Shown here: positions 1 to 8,620 of the stretch, piece after piece | Numbering within the stretch: the stretch's first letter is position 1 | Layout of the letters: the number at the start of each line of letters is the position of its first letter | Origin: Sabethes cyaneus | Taxonomy: Eukaryota; Arthropoda; Insecta; Diptera; Culicidae | Assembly (NCBI RefSeq): GCF_943734655.1 | Contig: NC_071354.1 | Location: forward strand, 162,151,142-162,215,141 | Length of the DNA: 64,000 nucleotides | Direction of reading: 5' to 3' | The notes under the pieces: model-generated | Database searches by the model: none | Seen by the model: only the letters and a program-made list of their open reading frames with translations | Told to the model about the DNA's origin: nothing | Position numbers and translations under genes: made by a program

Positions 1-186
1 TTATATTAATACTTAAACTAATATTTTTGGTAGACTAATCTATCTTCAGAAAGCGTAATATTCTTGACCAATTGCAGCCTGGTTTCTGGTCTAAATGCCA
101 TTAGTTCATCCCCGAGGATCCGGAGTATCACTTAACCTTTATTAGCAAAGTTGCTTCCAACGACTGCAGATAAATCTGATCTATAT

Positions 187-416
187 GAGAAGCGTTAGAA
201 CGGGAGGTCTACACTTCCTTCGTTTCCCTGGGTTTCAAGGAGTTTAATGGAATTAGGTATTATTTCTGGTTCCACATGATTCATTGGAATTCTCTCTGCG
301 GTATATGCTGCGCCGTTGGCCTGGCCATTGACTAGAAAAATATCTGATTCAAGTAATCATCATTTTCCAGGATTCTTTCAATACATTGGATGCGTTAGTG
401 TAAATTAGGTTAGAAA
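187..416. repeat. Dispersed repeat, copy 1 of 2
   Basis: This stretch is clearly similar, in the same orientation, to 35817-36050 (shared runs such as GAGTTTAATGGAATTAGGTA and GGTTCCAC). Read on the minus strand the second copy gives a short open frame, but the two copies do not share a long frame and no family was recognised. It is probably a remnant of an unidentified mobile element. The rest of positions 1-886 shows nothing I can name; the short open frames there look incidental. Confidence 0.6.
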
Positions 417-882
417 AGAAGTTGCGAAAATGTAATGGAGACTCTCTCTCTCTAGGTCTGTCTTTTGCAAGATTTTTTGGAAATGGGCGCATGCAGTCAA
501 ACCAAAAACGCTCAAACAATTATAAGTCGAGACCGTACCATGCAATCTGTCTATTTCTCTTCCGAATTCTTTCTCTTTTCCAAAAAAGAAGTGAAAGGTC
601 AAACAATGTAATGACCAAAAAGTGGTAAAAAGATCTTTCGATTGTGTCTCTGTTTGGAAAGTATTCGCCATAAATATAATAACGTGTGTATGAAAATCAA
701 AAATGGATTTGGTTTTTACGATTATAATTTAAGTGATAAGCGTTATAAGCTTCTCCAAAACCGCCACGACGCATTATTAACGTAATAGCGTTTTTACGAT
801 TCGACACCACTGTGGTGTTCGAGAGGAAGTTACGTGTGTACAAGTTGCGGACGCACCATATGTCTTACTTTACAATAATTGT

Positions 883-886
<4 letters not shown>

Positions 887-916
<30 letters not shown>

Positions 917-965
917 GATTTCAAAGCGGTGTACGATTCAGTGAAGCGTAAAAGCGTAAAAGCAA
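887..965 (+). pseudogene. RTE-type reverse transcriptase scrap after an (AAAT)n tract
   Basis: An AAAT microsatellite (about 887-907) is followed by codons reading MFMDFKAVYDSVKRK. This is the conserved reverse transcriptase block seen as DFKAAYDSVER in the RTE copies at 19430 and 20830. Only about 20 codons are recognisable, so it is a fossil fragment. A second scrap of the same family may lie at 1650-1745 (FEVIEED and FANRAFNGL), with the segment between those two motifs missing. Confidence 0.5.
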
Positions 966-1091
966 AGCATTGGGTTACAAGCATCTTAATACATGACCAT
1001 TCTTTATCGACAGATTTGGCAGCCGGTTTGTTAGAGTCTAGCACCGCCAAGCCGAGATTCGAACATACGACGCCTGGCTCTTCGGGGACCC

Positions 1092-1165
1092 GACTATAGT
1101 CGCAAGGTTACCAAGTCTGCTTTGACAAGCGAGTGGTCACGAGTTCGCATCTTAATAGAATCAGT
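1092..1165 (+). mobile_element. Possible tRNA-derived SINE head
   Basis: The stretch resembles a tRNA gene in its internal promoter parts: TAGTCGCAAGG looks like an A box and GAGTTCGCATC, about 40 bases on, looks like a B box. No full cloverleaf can be drawn with confidence, and the element's body and tail (to about 1250) are not clearly delimited. A decayed tRNA-related SINE is the best reading; it is not a functional tRNA. Confidence 0.35.
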
Positions 1166-1250
1166 ACATTCGATGTTAAGTGACTTTAGCTTGGGGTTTT
1201 TCTCAGGCCTCTCCGCATTCTTCCAACTGAATTTTGCATTTACTTACAAT

Positions 1251-1339
1251 GAAGCCTCTTGCCAGGGCAAGTTATAAGAGTGGTACTTGCTTGATGAGCA
1301 ACCGAAGCCTCTTGCCCAAGGGCAAATTATAACTAGTCA
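1251..1339. repeat. Two copies of a 30-bp motif containing a small palindrome
   Basis: GAAGCCTCTTGCC followed by AGGGCAA and TTATAA occurs twice, about 58 bp apart. Each copy contains an imperfect palindrome (CTTGCC/GGCAAG). Function unknown. Positions 1340-1820 show nothing else I can name. Confidence 0.6.
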
Positions 1340-1865
1340 ACGCACTTCCTGGTTCGAGAAAGCGAGATTGATTGAAAGGTCGGAAGAAGCATAAAAGGTT
1401 AAAAGGGGGTGAAAACACCGACAGTCAAGCACGGATAATAAGCAGTTCGCTCACTCTATACTATAGCGATACTGCAACAAGAACAAAGTGCGGAATACAA
1501 CACCTGGATGGTATCATAGTAGATCAAAATATGTAGTGATAATATCCATAAAACAAAATAAGACCATCATGTTATCTCGAAGCTAACTGGTCGGTCTCAG
1601 TGAGGCATAATGAGTGTGAAATGTGGGAGTCCAAACGGTGTTGAGATTGAGATGAAGCTTGGTGGGAAACGGTTCGAAGTAATCGAAGAAGACAAGCGAC
1701 GAGTTTCATTTGCAAACAGGGCTTTTAATGGATTACGTAACTAGTAGAAGTGCATTTGCATGCTACTACAAAACTAGCGTTCTACAGAACACGCATGTAA
1801 CATAGACGCTGAATGAAGGATGGAGATCGATGAGTTACGGTTCTTGATAATAAATAAATTAAACT

Positions 1866-2492
1866 ATTTTTGGTGACGTCAAATATCTTGACATAAAAAG
1901 AAGATTTGCGTACTATACAGTAAAAATATTTGTCGAGACGGGATCTGTTGAAAACCGTAAAAAACCGGAAGAAAACAAATAATTAAAACTGCAGAAGTCA
2001 AAAAACTTGTTCGAGATCGAATTCGTTGCAGTTGTGACCGGTCCACGCGGAAAATGGCAGTTGCGCTGAATATCAACAGGGAATCTCTTCGTCTAGATTT
2101 GAAAATGGATCTAGATGTGAAAGCATTCAAAAAACGTAAAATCCATGGATTAACGGAAGCAACAAAACAAAAACGGCAGAAAAGATGCAAACTGCTGCTC
2201 CGTCGACATGGTGATTCCGAAGCGATCTTTTCTGATGAGAAGTTGTTTGTTCTTCAAATCCCGCATCATGCTCAAAATGCTCGGTTGTGGTCGGTTTCAA
2301 TAATCGACGTTCCAAAGCACAAACGAAATGTGCCACGATACCAAAATTTATCAGCAGTCGTGGTATGGCGAATTAGTTTTTTGCAAGATATTCGGTGACA
2401 TTCCGATGGAAATAGTGCGTGCCGCATGTAACGACTTCAAAAAGCGTTTGAAGAGTGTTATCCAGGCAAAAGGCAATTCAATAGAGCAATGA
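1866..2492 (+). pseudogene. Dead mariner (DD37D-type) transposase, copy 1
   Basis: The reading includes an HTH-like region (KMAVALNINRESLR), the linker KAFKKRKIHGLTEAT and the first catalytic block FSDEKLF, followed by NARLWS, which matches mariner-family transposases. After VVVW the sequence jumps straight to the C-terminal block VRAACNDFKKRLKSVIQAKG and a stop. The whole second half of the catalytic core is therefore deleted, and the start is frameshifted. The copy at 33537-34399 is the same family and keeps part of that missing core. No intact ends were identified. Confidence 0.8.
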
Positions 2493-2693
2493 TTGTTTGT
2501 TGCGTTCTGTATCTATGGGTAAACAACTTCTAAAACTAAAATTCGAAATAAAACCTTGATTTACAAAACTATATGACGTTGTTTTTGTTCGAATTTATAG
2601 AGTAGGGCGAGGCATAAGTGCGGTGTTTGAAGTTGTCATCAATTTTCGTGAGATATAAAGAAGGACCACAATCTATACCTATAAAGAAGGATT

Positions 2694-2736
<43 letters not shown>

Positions 2737-2839
2737 GCTTTGTGTTCCTTATAGAATCAAAAACTACTGAACCAATCGGCGTGAAAATTTGCATGTAGAG
2801 GTTTTTAGAGCCAGGAAAGGTTTTAGTGATGGTTAGAGA

Positions 2840-3470
2840 CCCCTCCCCCCACTAAGAGGGGGGGCTCCCATACAAATGAAACACAAATTTCTGCATAATT
2901 CGAGAACTAATTAAGCAAATAGAACCAAATTTGGCATGTGGGTGTTTTCGGTGACAAGAATTTATTCTAGGGTAATTTGAGACCCCTCCCCTCTTTATAA
3001 GGGGAATTATAACTCCTCTCTCCTTTAAGAGGGGGGGCTGCCATACAAATTTCCTCATAACTCGAGAACTAATCAAGCAAATGGAACCAAATTTGGCATG
3101 TGAAGGTTTTCGAGGGCAAGAAAATTTTCTATGTTGAATTAGGACCCCTCCTCACTTTAAGAGGGGGGGCTCCTGTACAAATGAAATACCAATTTCCTCA
3201 TAACTCGAGAACTAATCAAGCAAATGGAACCAAATTTGGCATGTGTGTGTTTTTGAAGACAAAAGTTTTTTCTATGATGAATTGGGACCCCTCCCCACTT
3301 TAAGAGGGGGGGGGGGGCTCCTATACAAACGAAATACAAATTTCCTTATAACTCGAGAGCTAATCCAGCAAATGGAACCAAATTTGGCATGTAGGTGTTT
3401 TTGGAGGCAAGAATGTATTCTATGATGAATAAGAACCTCTCCCCACTTTAGGAGGGGGGGCTCCTATACA
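2840..3470 (+). repeat. 140-150 bp tandem module array, left part
   Basis: About four degenerate modules share TCGAGAACTAATCAAGCAAA, then ACCAAATTTGGCATGTG, then GACCCCTCCCC, then a G-run (AGAGGGGGGG). Spacing between equivalent points is 143 and 148 bp. The array is interrupted by the RTE LINE and resumes at 6774. Open frames on both strands across the modules are by-products of the repeat. Confidence 0.9.
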
Positions 3471-3471
3471 A

Positions 3472-6400
3472 CTTACTTACTTAGGTGGCTTGCCGTCCTA
3501 AGACAAAGCCTGTTGAACAAAATTTCTCCATGTAACTCGGTTGAGGGCTACCGCTCTCCAATTCCTCGGACACCGAGTACTCTCCGTCAGATCTCGCTCC
3601 ACCTGGTCTAACCATCTTGCTCGCTGCGCTCCTGGTCGTCTTGATCCTACCGGATTTGAGGCGAACACCATCTTTGCAGGGTAGTTGTCCGGCATTCTTG
3701 CAACATGTCCTGCCCATCGTATCCGTCCAGCTTTAGTCACCTTCTGGATACTGGGTTCGCCATAGAGCTGTGCGAGTTCATGGTTCATCCTACGCCTCCA
3801 TACTCCGTTCTCCTGTACGCCACCGAAGATCGTTCTTAGCACTCGTCGTTCGAAAACTCCGAGCACTCGCAGGTCCTCCTCGAGCATTGTCCATGTTTCA
3901 TGCCCGTAGAGAACAACCGGTCTAATAAGCGTCTTGTACAGGGTGCACTTTGTACGGGGACTTAGTCTGCTCGACCGCAATTGCTTGTGGAGCCCATAGT
4001 AAGCACGACTTCCGCTGATAATACGCCTCCGAATCTCACGGCTGGTATCATTGTCCGCCGTTACCAGTGAGCCAAGGTAGACAAATTCATCGACTACCTC
4101 AAACTCATCGCCGTCGATCAATATACTACTGCCCAAGCGGTGTCGTTCGGCCTCGGTTCCGCTGGCCAGCATGTACTTTGTTTTAGACGTATTTACCTTT
4201 AACCCAATCTTTTCTGCTTCGCGCTTTAGTCTGGTGTACTGTTCAGCCACCGCCACAGATGTTCTGCCGATAATATCCATGTCATCGGCAAAGCAGACGA
4301 ATTGACTAGATTTGTTGAATATCGTGCCCCGCGTGTTGATATCCGCTCGGTTCATAACACCTTGTAGCGCTATGTTGAACAGCAGGCATGAAAGACCATC
4401 ACCTTGACGAAGCCCTCTGTGTGATTCGAATGAACTTGACAATCCACCCGAAATCCGAACACAGCACTGCGTACCATCCATCGTAGATTTAATCAGTTTG
4501 ATGAGCTTCCTGGGGAAGCTGTTTTCGTCCATGATTTTCCATAGCTCTTTCCGGTCGATGGTATCATATGCGGCTTTGAAGTCAACGAATAAATGATGCG
4601 TGGGAACTCTGTATTCACGGCCCTTTTGGAGGATTTGCCGCAGTGTAAATATTTGATCCGTTGTAGACCGACCTTCGACGAAGCCGGCTTGATAAGTTCC
4701 CACAAATCTATTCGCAATTGGTGATAGACGGCGGAAAATGATTTGGGACAGCACTTTATAAGCGGCATTGAGAACGGTGATCGCTCGATAGTTCTCACAG
4801 TCCAACTTGTCGCCCTTTTTGTAGATCGGGCAGATAACCCCATCTTTCCACTCCTCCGGTAGCTGTTCCGTATCCCAAATTCTAACAATTAGTCGGTGTA
4901 GACAAACGGCCAGCTTTTCTGGTCCCATTTTAATAAGCTCCGCTCCGATGCCATCTTTTCCAGCTGACTTGTTGTTCTTTAGCTGCATGATGGCCTCCTT
5001 AACTTCGCCTATCGTTGGGGCTGGCACCTCTTGCCCGTTTGCTGCACTGTCGAAATCGCTTTCCCCGCCGCCATGGTTTTCCGCCTGGGCGCCATTCAGG
5101 TGTTCGTCGAAGTGCTGCTTCCACCTATCCGTCACCTCACGATCGTCCGTCAGAATACTGCCAGTCTTATCCCGACACATTTCGGCTCGCGGCACAAAGC
5201 CTTTGCGGGATCCGTTCAGTTTCTGGTAGAACTTCCGCGTTTCCTGAGAACGATGCAGCCGCTCCAACTCCGCATATTCCTGCTCTTCCAGGTTGCGCTT
5301 TTTTTCCCGAAAGATTTGGTTTCGCTGCATCTTCTTCTGTTTGTGTCTTTCCACGTTCTGACGTGTGGCACTGCGCATCTTGGCCGCCCGCGCAGCGTTC
5401 TCCTCATCCATCACCCTCCTACATTCATCGTCAAACCAATCGTTCCGCTGATTCCGGGCCACATGCCCGATGGAGCTCTCCGCTACACTGCTGATGGCTG
5501 TTTTGATAGTGTTCCAACAGTCCTCGAGAGGGGCTTCGTCCAGCTCGTCCTCTTCCGGCAGTGCAGCTTCGAGTGAATGCGCGTAGTTTGCGGCGACGTC
5601 TGGCTGCTTCAGCCGCGCGAGATCTAACCGTGGCTGGCGTCGGTACCGAATGTTGTTCACAACGGAGAGTCTTGGGCGCATCTTAACCATCACTAGGTAG
5701 TGGTCCGAGTCAACGTTAGCGCTTCGATAGGATCTGACGTCGATAATGTCTGAGAAGTGCCGACTGTCGATCAAAACGTGGTCGATCTGTGATTCTGTCT
5801 GATTTGGTGACCTCCAGGTGTACTTATGGTGGATTCTGTGCTGGAAAAAGGTACTACGTACGGCCATATTCTTGGAGGCGGCAAAGTCGATAAGTCTTAG
5901 GCCCATTTCATTGGTTCGCTGGTGTGCACTGAACCTTCCAATCACCGGTTTGTATTCCTCCTCCTGGCCGACCTGAGCATTGAAATCCCCGATGACGATC
6001 TTGATATCATGTTTTGGGCAGCGGTCGTATTCACTCTCCAACTGCGCGTAGAATTCATCCTTGTCGTCATCGGTACTTCTGAGGTGAGGGCTGTGCACGT
6101 TGATGATGCTTATGTTGAAGAATCGGCCCTTGATTCTCAACCTGCACATTCGAGGATTGATTGGCCACCACCCAATCACCCGTTTCCGCATCTCGCCCAT
6201 CACTATGAAAGCTGTACCCAGCTCGTGTGTGTTGCCGCAGCTCTGGTAGATGGTATGTCCATCTCTGAACGTACGTACCGTTGAGCTCTTCCAGCACACC
6301 TCCTGCAGCGCTACGACGTCGAACTTGCGGCTCTTCAATACGTCGGAGAGCACTCGAGTGCTCCCTTGGAAGTTGAGAGATCGGCAGTTCCACGTCCCGA

Positions 6401-6773
6401 GTTTCCAATCCATAGTCCTTTTTCGTCGCGTGGGTCTATTCCGATTGTTCCAGTAAGAATATATTTGTTCTTCGTTCCATGCTTTAATATTTTTCGTGGT
6501 GACGGCTTGCAAAGCCTGCTACACCAACCCCCTGTTTCGCCGGAGGGCCAACGAAGCTCGAAAGAGCCCTCCTTTCCTGTCAGCATACGACCCTGGCTTC
6601 CACCGGGGTTGGTTACCCGATCTCCACCAAAGTTGCTCGTATCCCGGCTGGTACCACGAGGCGGTAGGAATAGGAGTTGCTGAATAAGAGGCTATGAACC
6701 ACTGTAGGGTCTATTTTATGCCTACACGTGCACAAGGCACCGACGGTACGCATTATTCAGCCGTTTACCAGCC
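3472..6773 (-). mobile_element. Full-length RTE-clade LINE (JAM1-like) with 13-bp target duplication
   Basis: The element is read on the minus strand. It has a 5' UTR of about 260 bp, one long ORF and a very short 3' end finishing in AAGT repeats rather than poly(A), as RTE elements do. GGCTCCTATACAA is present on both sides (3459-3471 and 6774-6786), which is a perfect 13-bp target duplication inside the module array. A related 5' end occurs at 40349 and a tiny 3' fragment at 53950. Perfect duplications and an intact ORF argue for a recent insertion. Confidence 0.92.
3498..6512 (-). CDS. RTE LINE protein: AP endonuclease plus reverse transcriptase
   Basis: The 1004-codon ORF encodes the retrotransposition protein, which nicks target DNA and copies the element RNA into the nick. 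The N-terminal apurinic-type endonuclease shows TWNCRSLN near residue 40, LQEVCW, GDFNAQVG at 175 and SDHYL at 269. The reverse transcriptase follows: KSAGKDGIGAELIK, LFVDFKAAYD, GLRQGDG and the catalytic FADD at 741-744, then YLGSLVTAD. The C-terminal part is the conserved RTE tail with WAGHVAR and RWLDQVERD. No frameshift or internal stop is visible and length is normal for the clade. The first methionine may not be the true start, since MDWKLGTWN lies about 33 codons inside. Confidence 0.93.
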   Translation of the reverse strand: MQAVTTKNIKAWNEEQIYSYWNNRNRPTRRKRTMDWKLGTWNCRSLNFQGSTRVLSDVLKSRKFDVVALQEVCWKSSTVRTFRDGHTIYQSCGNTHELGTAFIVMGEMRKRVIGWWPINPRMCRLRIKGRFFNISIINVHSPHLRSTDDDKDEFYAQLESEYDRCPKHDIKIVIGDFNAQVGQEEEYKPVIGRFSAHQRTNEMGLRLIDFAASKNMAVRSTFFQHRIHHKYTWRSPNQTESQIDHVLIDSRHFSDIIDVRSYRSANVDSDHYLVMVKMRPRLSVVNNIRYRRQPRLDLARLKQPDVAANYAHSLEAALPEEDELDEAPLEDCWNTIKTAISSVAESSIGHVARNQRNDWFDDECRRVMDEENAARAAKMRSATRQNVERHKQKKMQRNQIFREKKRNLEEQEYAELERLHRSQETRKFYQKLNGSRKGFVPRAEMCRDKTGSILTDDREVTDRWKQHFDEHLNGAQAENHGGGESDFDSAANGQEVPAPTIGEVKEAIMQLKNNKSAGKDGIGAELIKMGPEKLAVCLHRLIVRIWDTEQLPEEWKDGVICPIYKKGDKLDCENYRAITVLNAAYKVLSQIIFRRLSPIANRFVGTYQAGFVEGRSTTDQIFTLRQILQKGREYRVPTHHLFVDFKAAYDTIDRKELWKIMDENSFPRKLIKLIKSTMDGTQCCVRISGGLSSSFESHRGLRQGDGLSCLLFNIALQGVMNRADINTRGTIFNKSSQFVCFADDMDIIGRTSVAVAEQYTRLKREAEKIGLKVNTSKTKYMLASGTEAERHRLGSSILIDGDEFEVVDEFVYLGSLVTADNDTSREIRRRIISGSRAYYGLHKQLRSSRLSPRTKCTLYKTLIRPVVLYGHETWTMLEEDLRVLGVFERRVLRTIFGGVQENGVWRRRMNHELAQLYGEPSIQKVTKAGRIRWAGHVARMPDNYPAKMVFASNPVGSRRPGAQRARWLDQVERDLTESTRCPRNWRAVALNRVTWRNFVQQALS

Positions 6774-8200
6774 GGCTCCTATACAAATGAAATACAAATT
6801 TCCTCATAACTCGAGAACTAATTAAGCAAATAGAACCAAATTTGGCATGTGGGTGTTTTCGGTGACAAGAATTTATTCTATGGTAAATTGAGACCCCTCC
6901 CTCTTTATAAGAGGAATTGTAACTCCTCTCTCCTTTAAGAGGGGGGGCTGCCATACAAATTTCCTCATAACTCGAGAACTAATCAAGCAAATGGAACCAA
7001 CTTTGGCATGTGAAGGTTTTCGAGGGCAAGAAAATTTTCTACGGTGAATTAGGACCCCTCCCCACTCTAAGAGGGGGGGCTCCTGTACAAATGAAATACA
7101 AATTTCCTCCTAACTCGAGAACTAATCAAGCAAATAGAACAACATTTGGCATGTGGGTGTTTTTTTTGGTGACAAGAATTTATTCTATGGTGAATTGAGA
7201 CCCCTCCCCTCTTTATAAGAGGAATTATAACTCCTCTCCCCTTTAAGAGGGGGGACTTCCATACAAATTTCCTCATAACTCGAGAACTAATCAAGCAAAT
7301 GCAACCAAATTTGGCATGTGAAGGTTTTCGAGAGCAAGAAAATTTTCTATGGTGAATTAGGACCCCTCCCCACTTTAAGAGGAGGGGCTCCTGTACAAAT
7401 GAAATACCAATTTCCTCATAACTCGAGAACTAATCAAGCGAATTGAACCAAATTTGGCATGTGTGTGTTTTTGGAGACAATTTTTTTTTCAATGATGAAT
7501 TGGGACCCCTCCCCACTTTAGGAGGGGGGGTCCTGTACAAACGAGATACAAATTTCCTCATAACTCGAGAACTAATCCAGCAAATGGAACCAAATTTGGC
7601 ATGTAGGTGTTTTTGGAGGCAAGAATTTTTTCTGTGATGAATTAGGACCTCTTCCCACATTAGGAGGGGGGGGCTCCAATACAAATGAAATACAAATTTC
7701 CCCATAACTCGAGAACTAATCAAGCAAATGGAACCAACTTTGGCATGTGAAGGTTTTCGAGGGCAAGAAAATTTTCTACGGTGAATTAGGACCCCTCCCC
7801 ACTCTAAGAGGGAGGGCTCCTGTACAAATGAAATACAAATTTCCTCCTAACTCGAGAACTAATCAAGCAAATAGAACAACATTTGGCATGTGGGTGTTTT
7901 TGGAGGCAACCATTTTTCCCATGATGAATTAGGACTTCTTACCTTTTTAGGAGGGGGGGGGGCTCCCATTCAAACGAAATACAAATTTGCTCATAACTTT
8001 AGAACTAATCAAGTAAATGGAACCAAATTTGGCATGTGAGAGTTTTAGATGGCAGAATTTTTTTTCTGTGGTGTATTACGACCCCTTTCCCTTTTAAGAG
8101 GGTGGGCTTCCATACAAATGAAATACAAATTTCCTTATAATTTGAGTACTAATCAAGCAAATGGAACCAAATTTAGCATGTAGGAGATTTTTGAGTCTTG
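6774..8200 (+). repeat. 140-150 bp tandem module array, continuation
   Basis: The array resumes exactly after the LINE target duplication with about ten further modules of the same consensus. A block near 6970-7130 recurs almost unchanged near 7705-7880, about five modules later, so several modules were copied as one piece. The last modules (8000-8300) are more diverged. A GC-rich piece with GAGTGTTGCCGGTG lies at 8400-8455, just before the element's tail. Confidence 0.88.
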
Positions 8201-8548
8201 AATTTATTTTATGATAGTTAGAGACCTCTCACCCCTGTGGTAGGGGGATATGGACTCTCATACAAATAAAACAGAAATTTTGGCGAAACTCAAAAACTAA
8301 TCCAACTCGAGAAATTCGAGACTCTTCCATAAAACATTAATCAATAACAAGACCACAAAAACTATCTATAGTAACACTAGATCATTCAGGACGAGCCGGT
8401 CGCGAGTGTTGCCGGTGACCCGCCGTCGGAAGCGCCGCCCACTGGGGGACTTGCAAAACTCGAGAAGTGATAAAGATCATCCGAGATTCATGATTTATGT
8501 ACAACACAGGTTAATTTGTGGCAATACGAAGTTTGTCGGGTCAGCTAG

Positions 8549-8570
8549 TCTATACCTATAAAGAAGGATT

Positions 8571-8620
<50 letters not shown>

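Larger units (their letters stand above)
2672..8548 (+). mobile_element. Helitron-like (mini-me-like) element 1, split by an RTE LINE
   Basis: The element starts TCTATACCTATAAAGAAGG, followed at once by a TCTG microsatellite, and ends GTCGGGTCAGCTAG. The flanking bases are A on the left and, after the second element, T on the right. TC start, CTAG end and insertion between A and T fit Helitrons. The GTCT microsatellite and the conserved CTAGCTGACCCG tail resemble dipteran mini-me elements. I did not find a clear 3' hairpin and there is no Rep/helicase gene, so it would be non-autonomous. Without the LINE (3472-6773) it is about 2.56 kb, close to element 2 (2.41 kb). Confidence 0.6.

Noticed and set aside
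405..671. 88-codon minus-strand frame and the opposing 68-codon frame
   Set aside because: No domain, no splice partners, composition like surrounding DNA.
1092..1165. Functional tRNA gene
   Set aside because: Only A- and B-box-like strings are visible; no proper acceptor stem or anticodon arm could be drawn, so a SINE relic was preferred.
4948..5576. Plus-strand frames of 93-181 codons
   Set aside because: They are shadows of the intact RTE LINE ORF on the minus strand.
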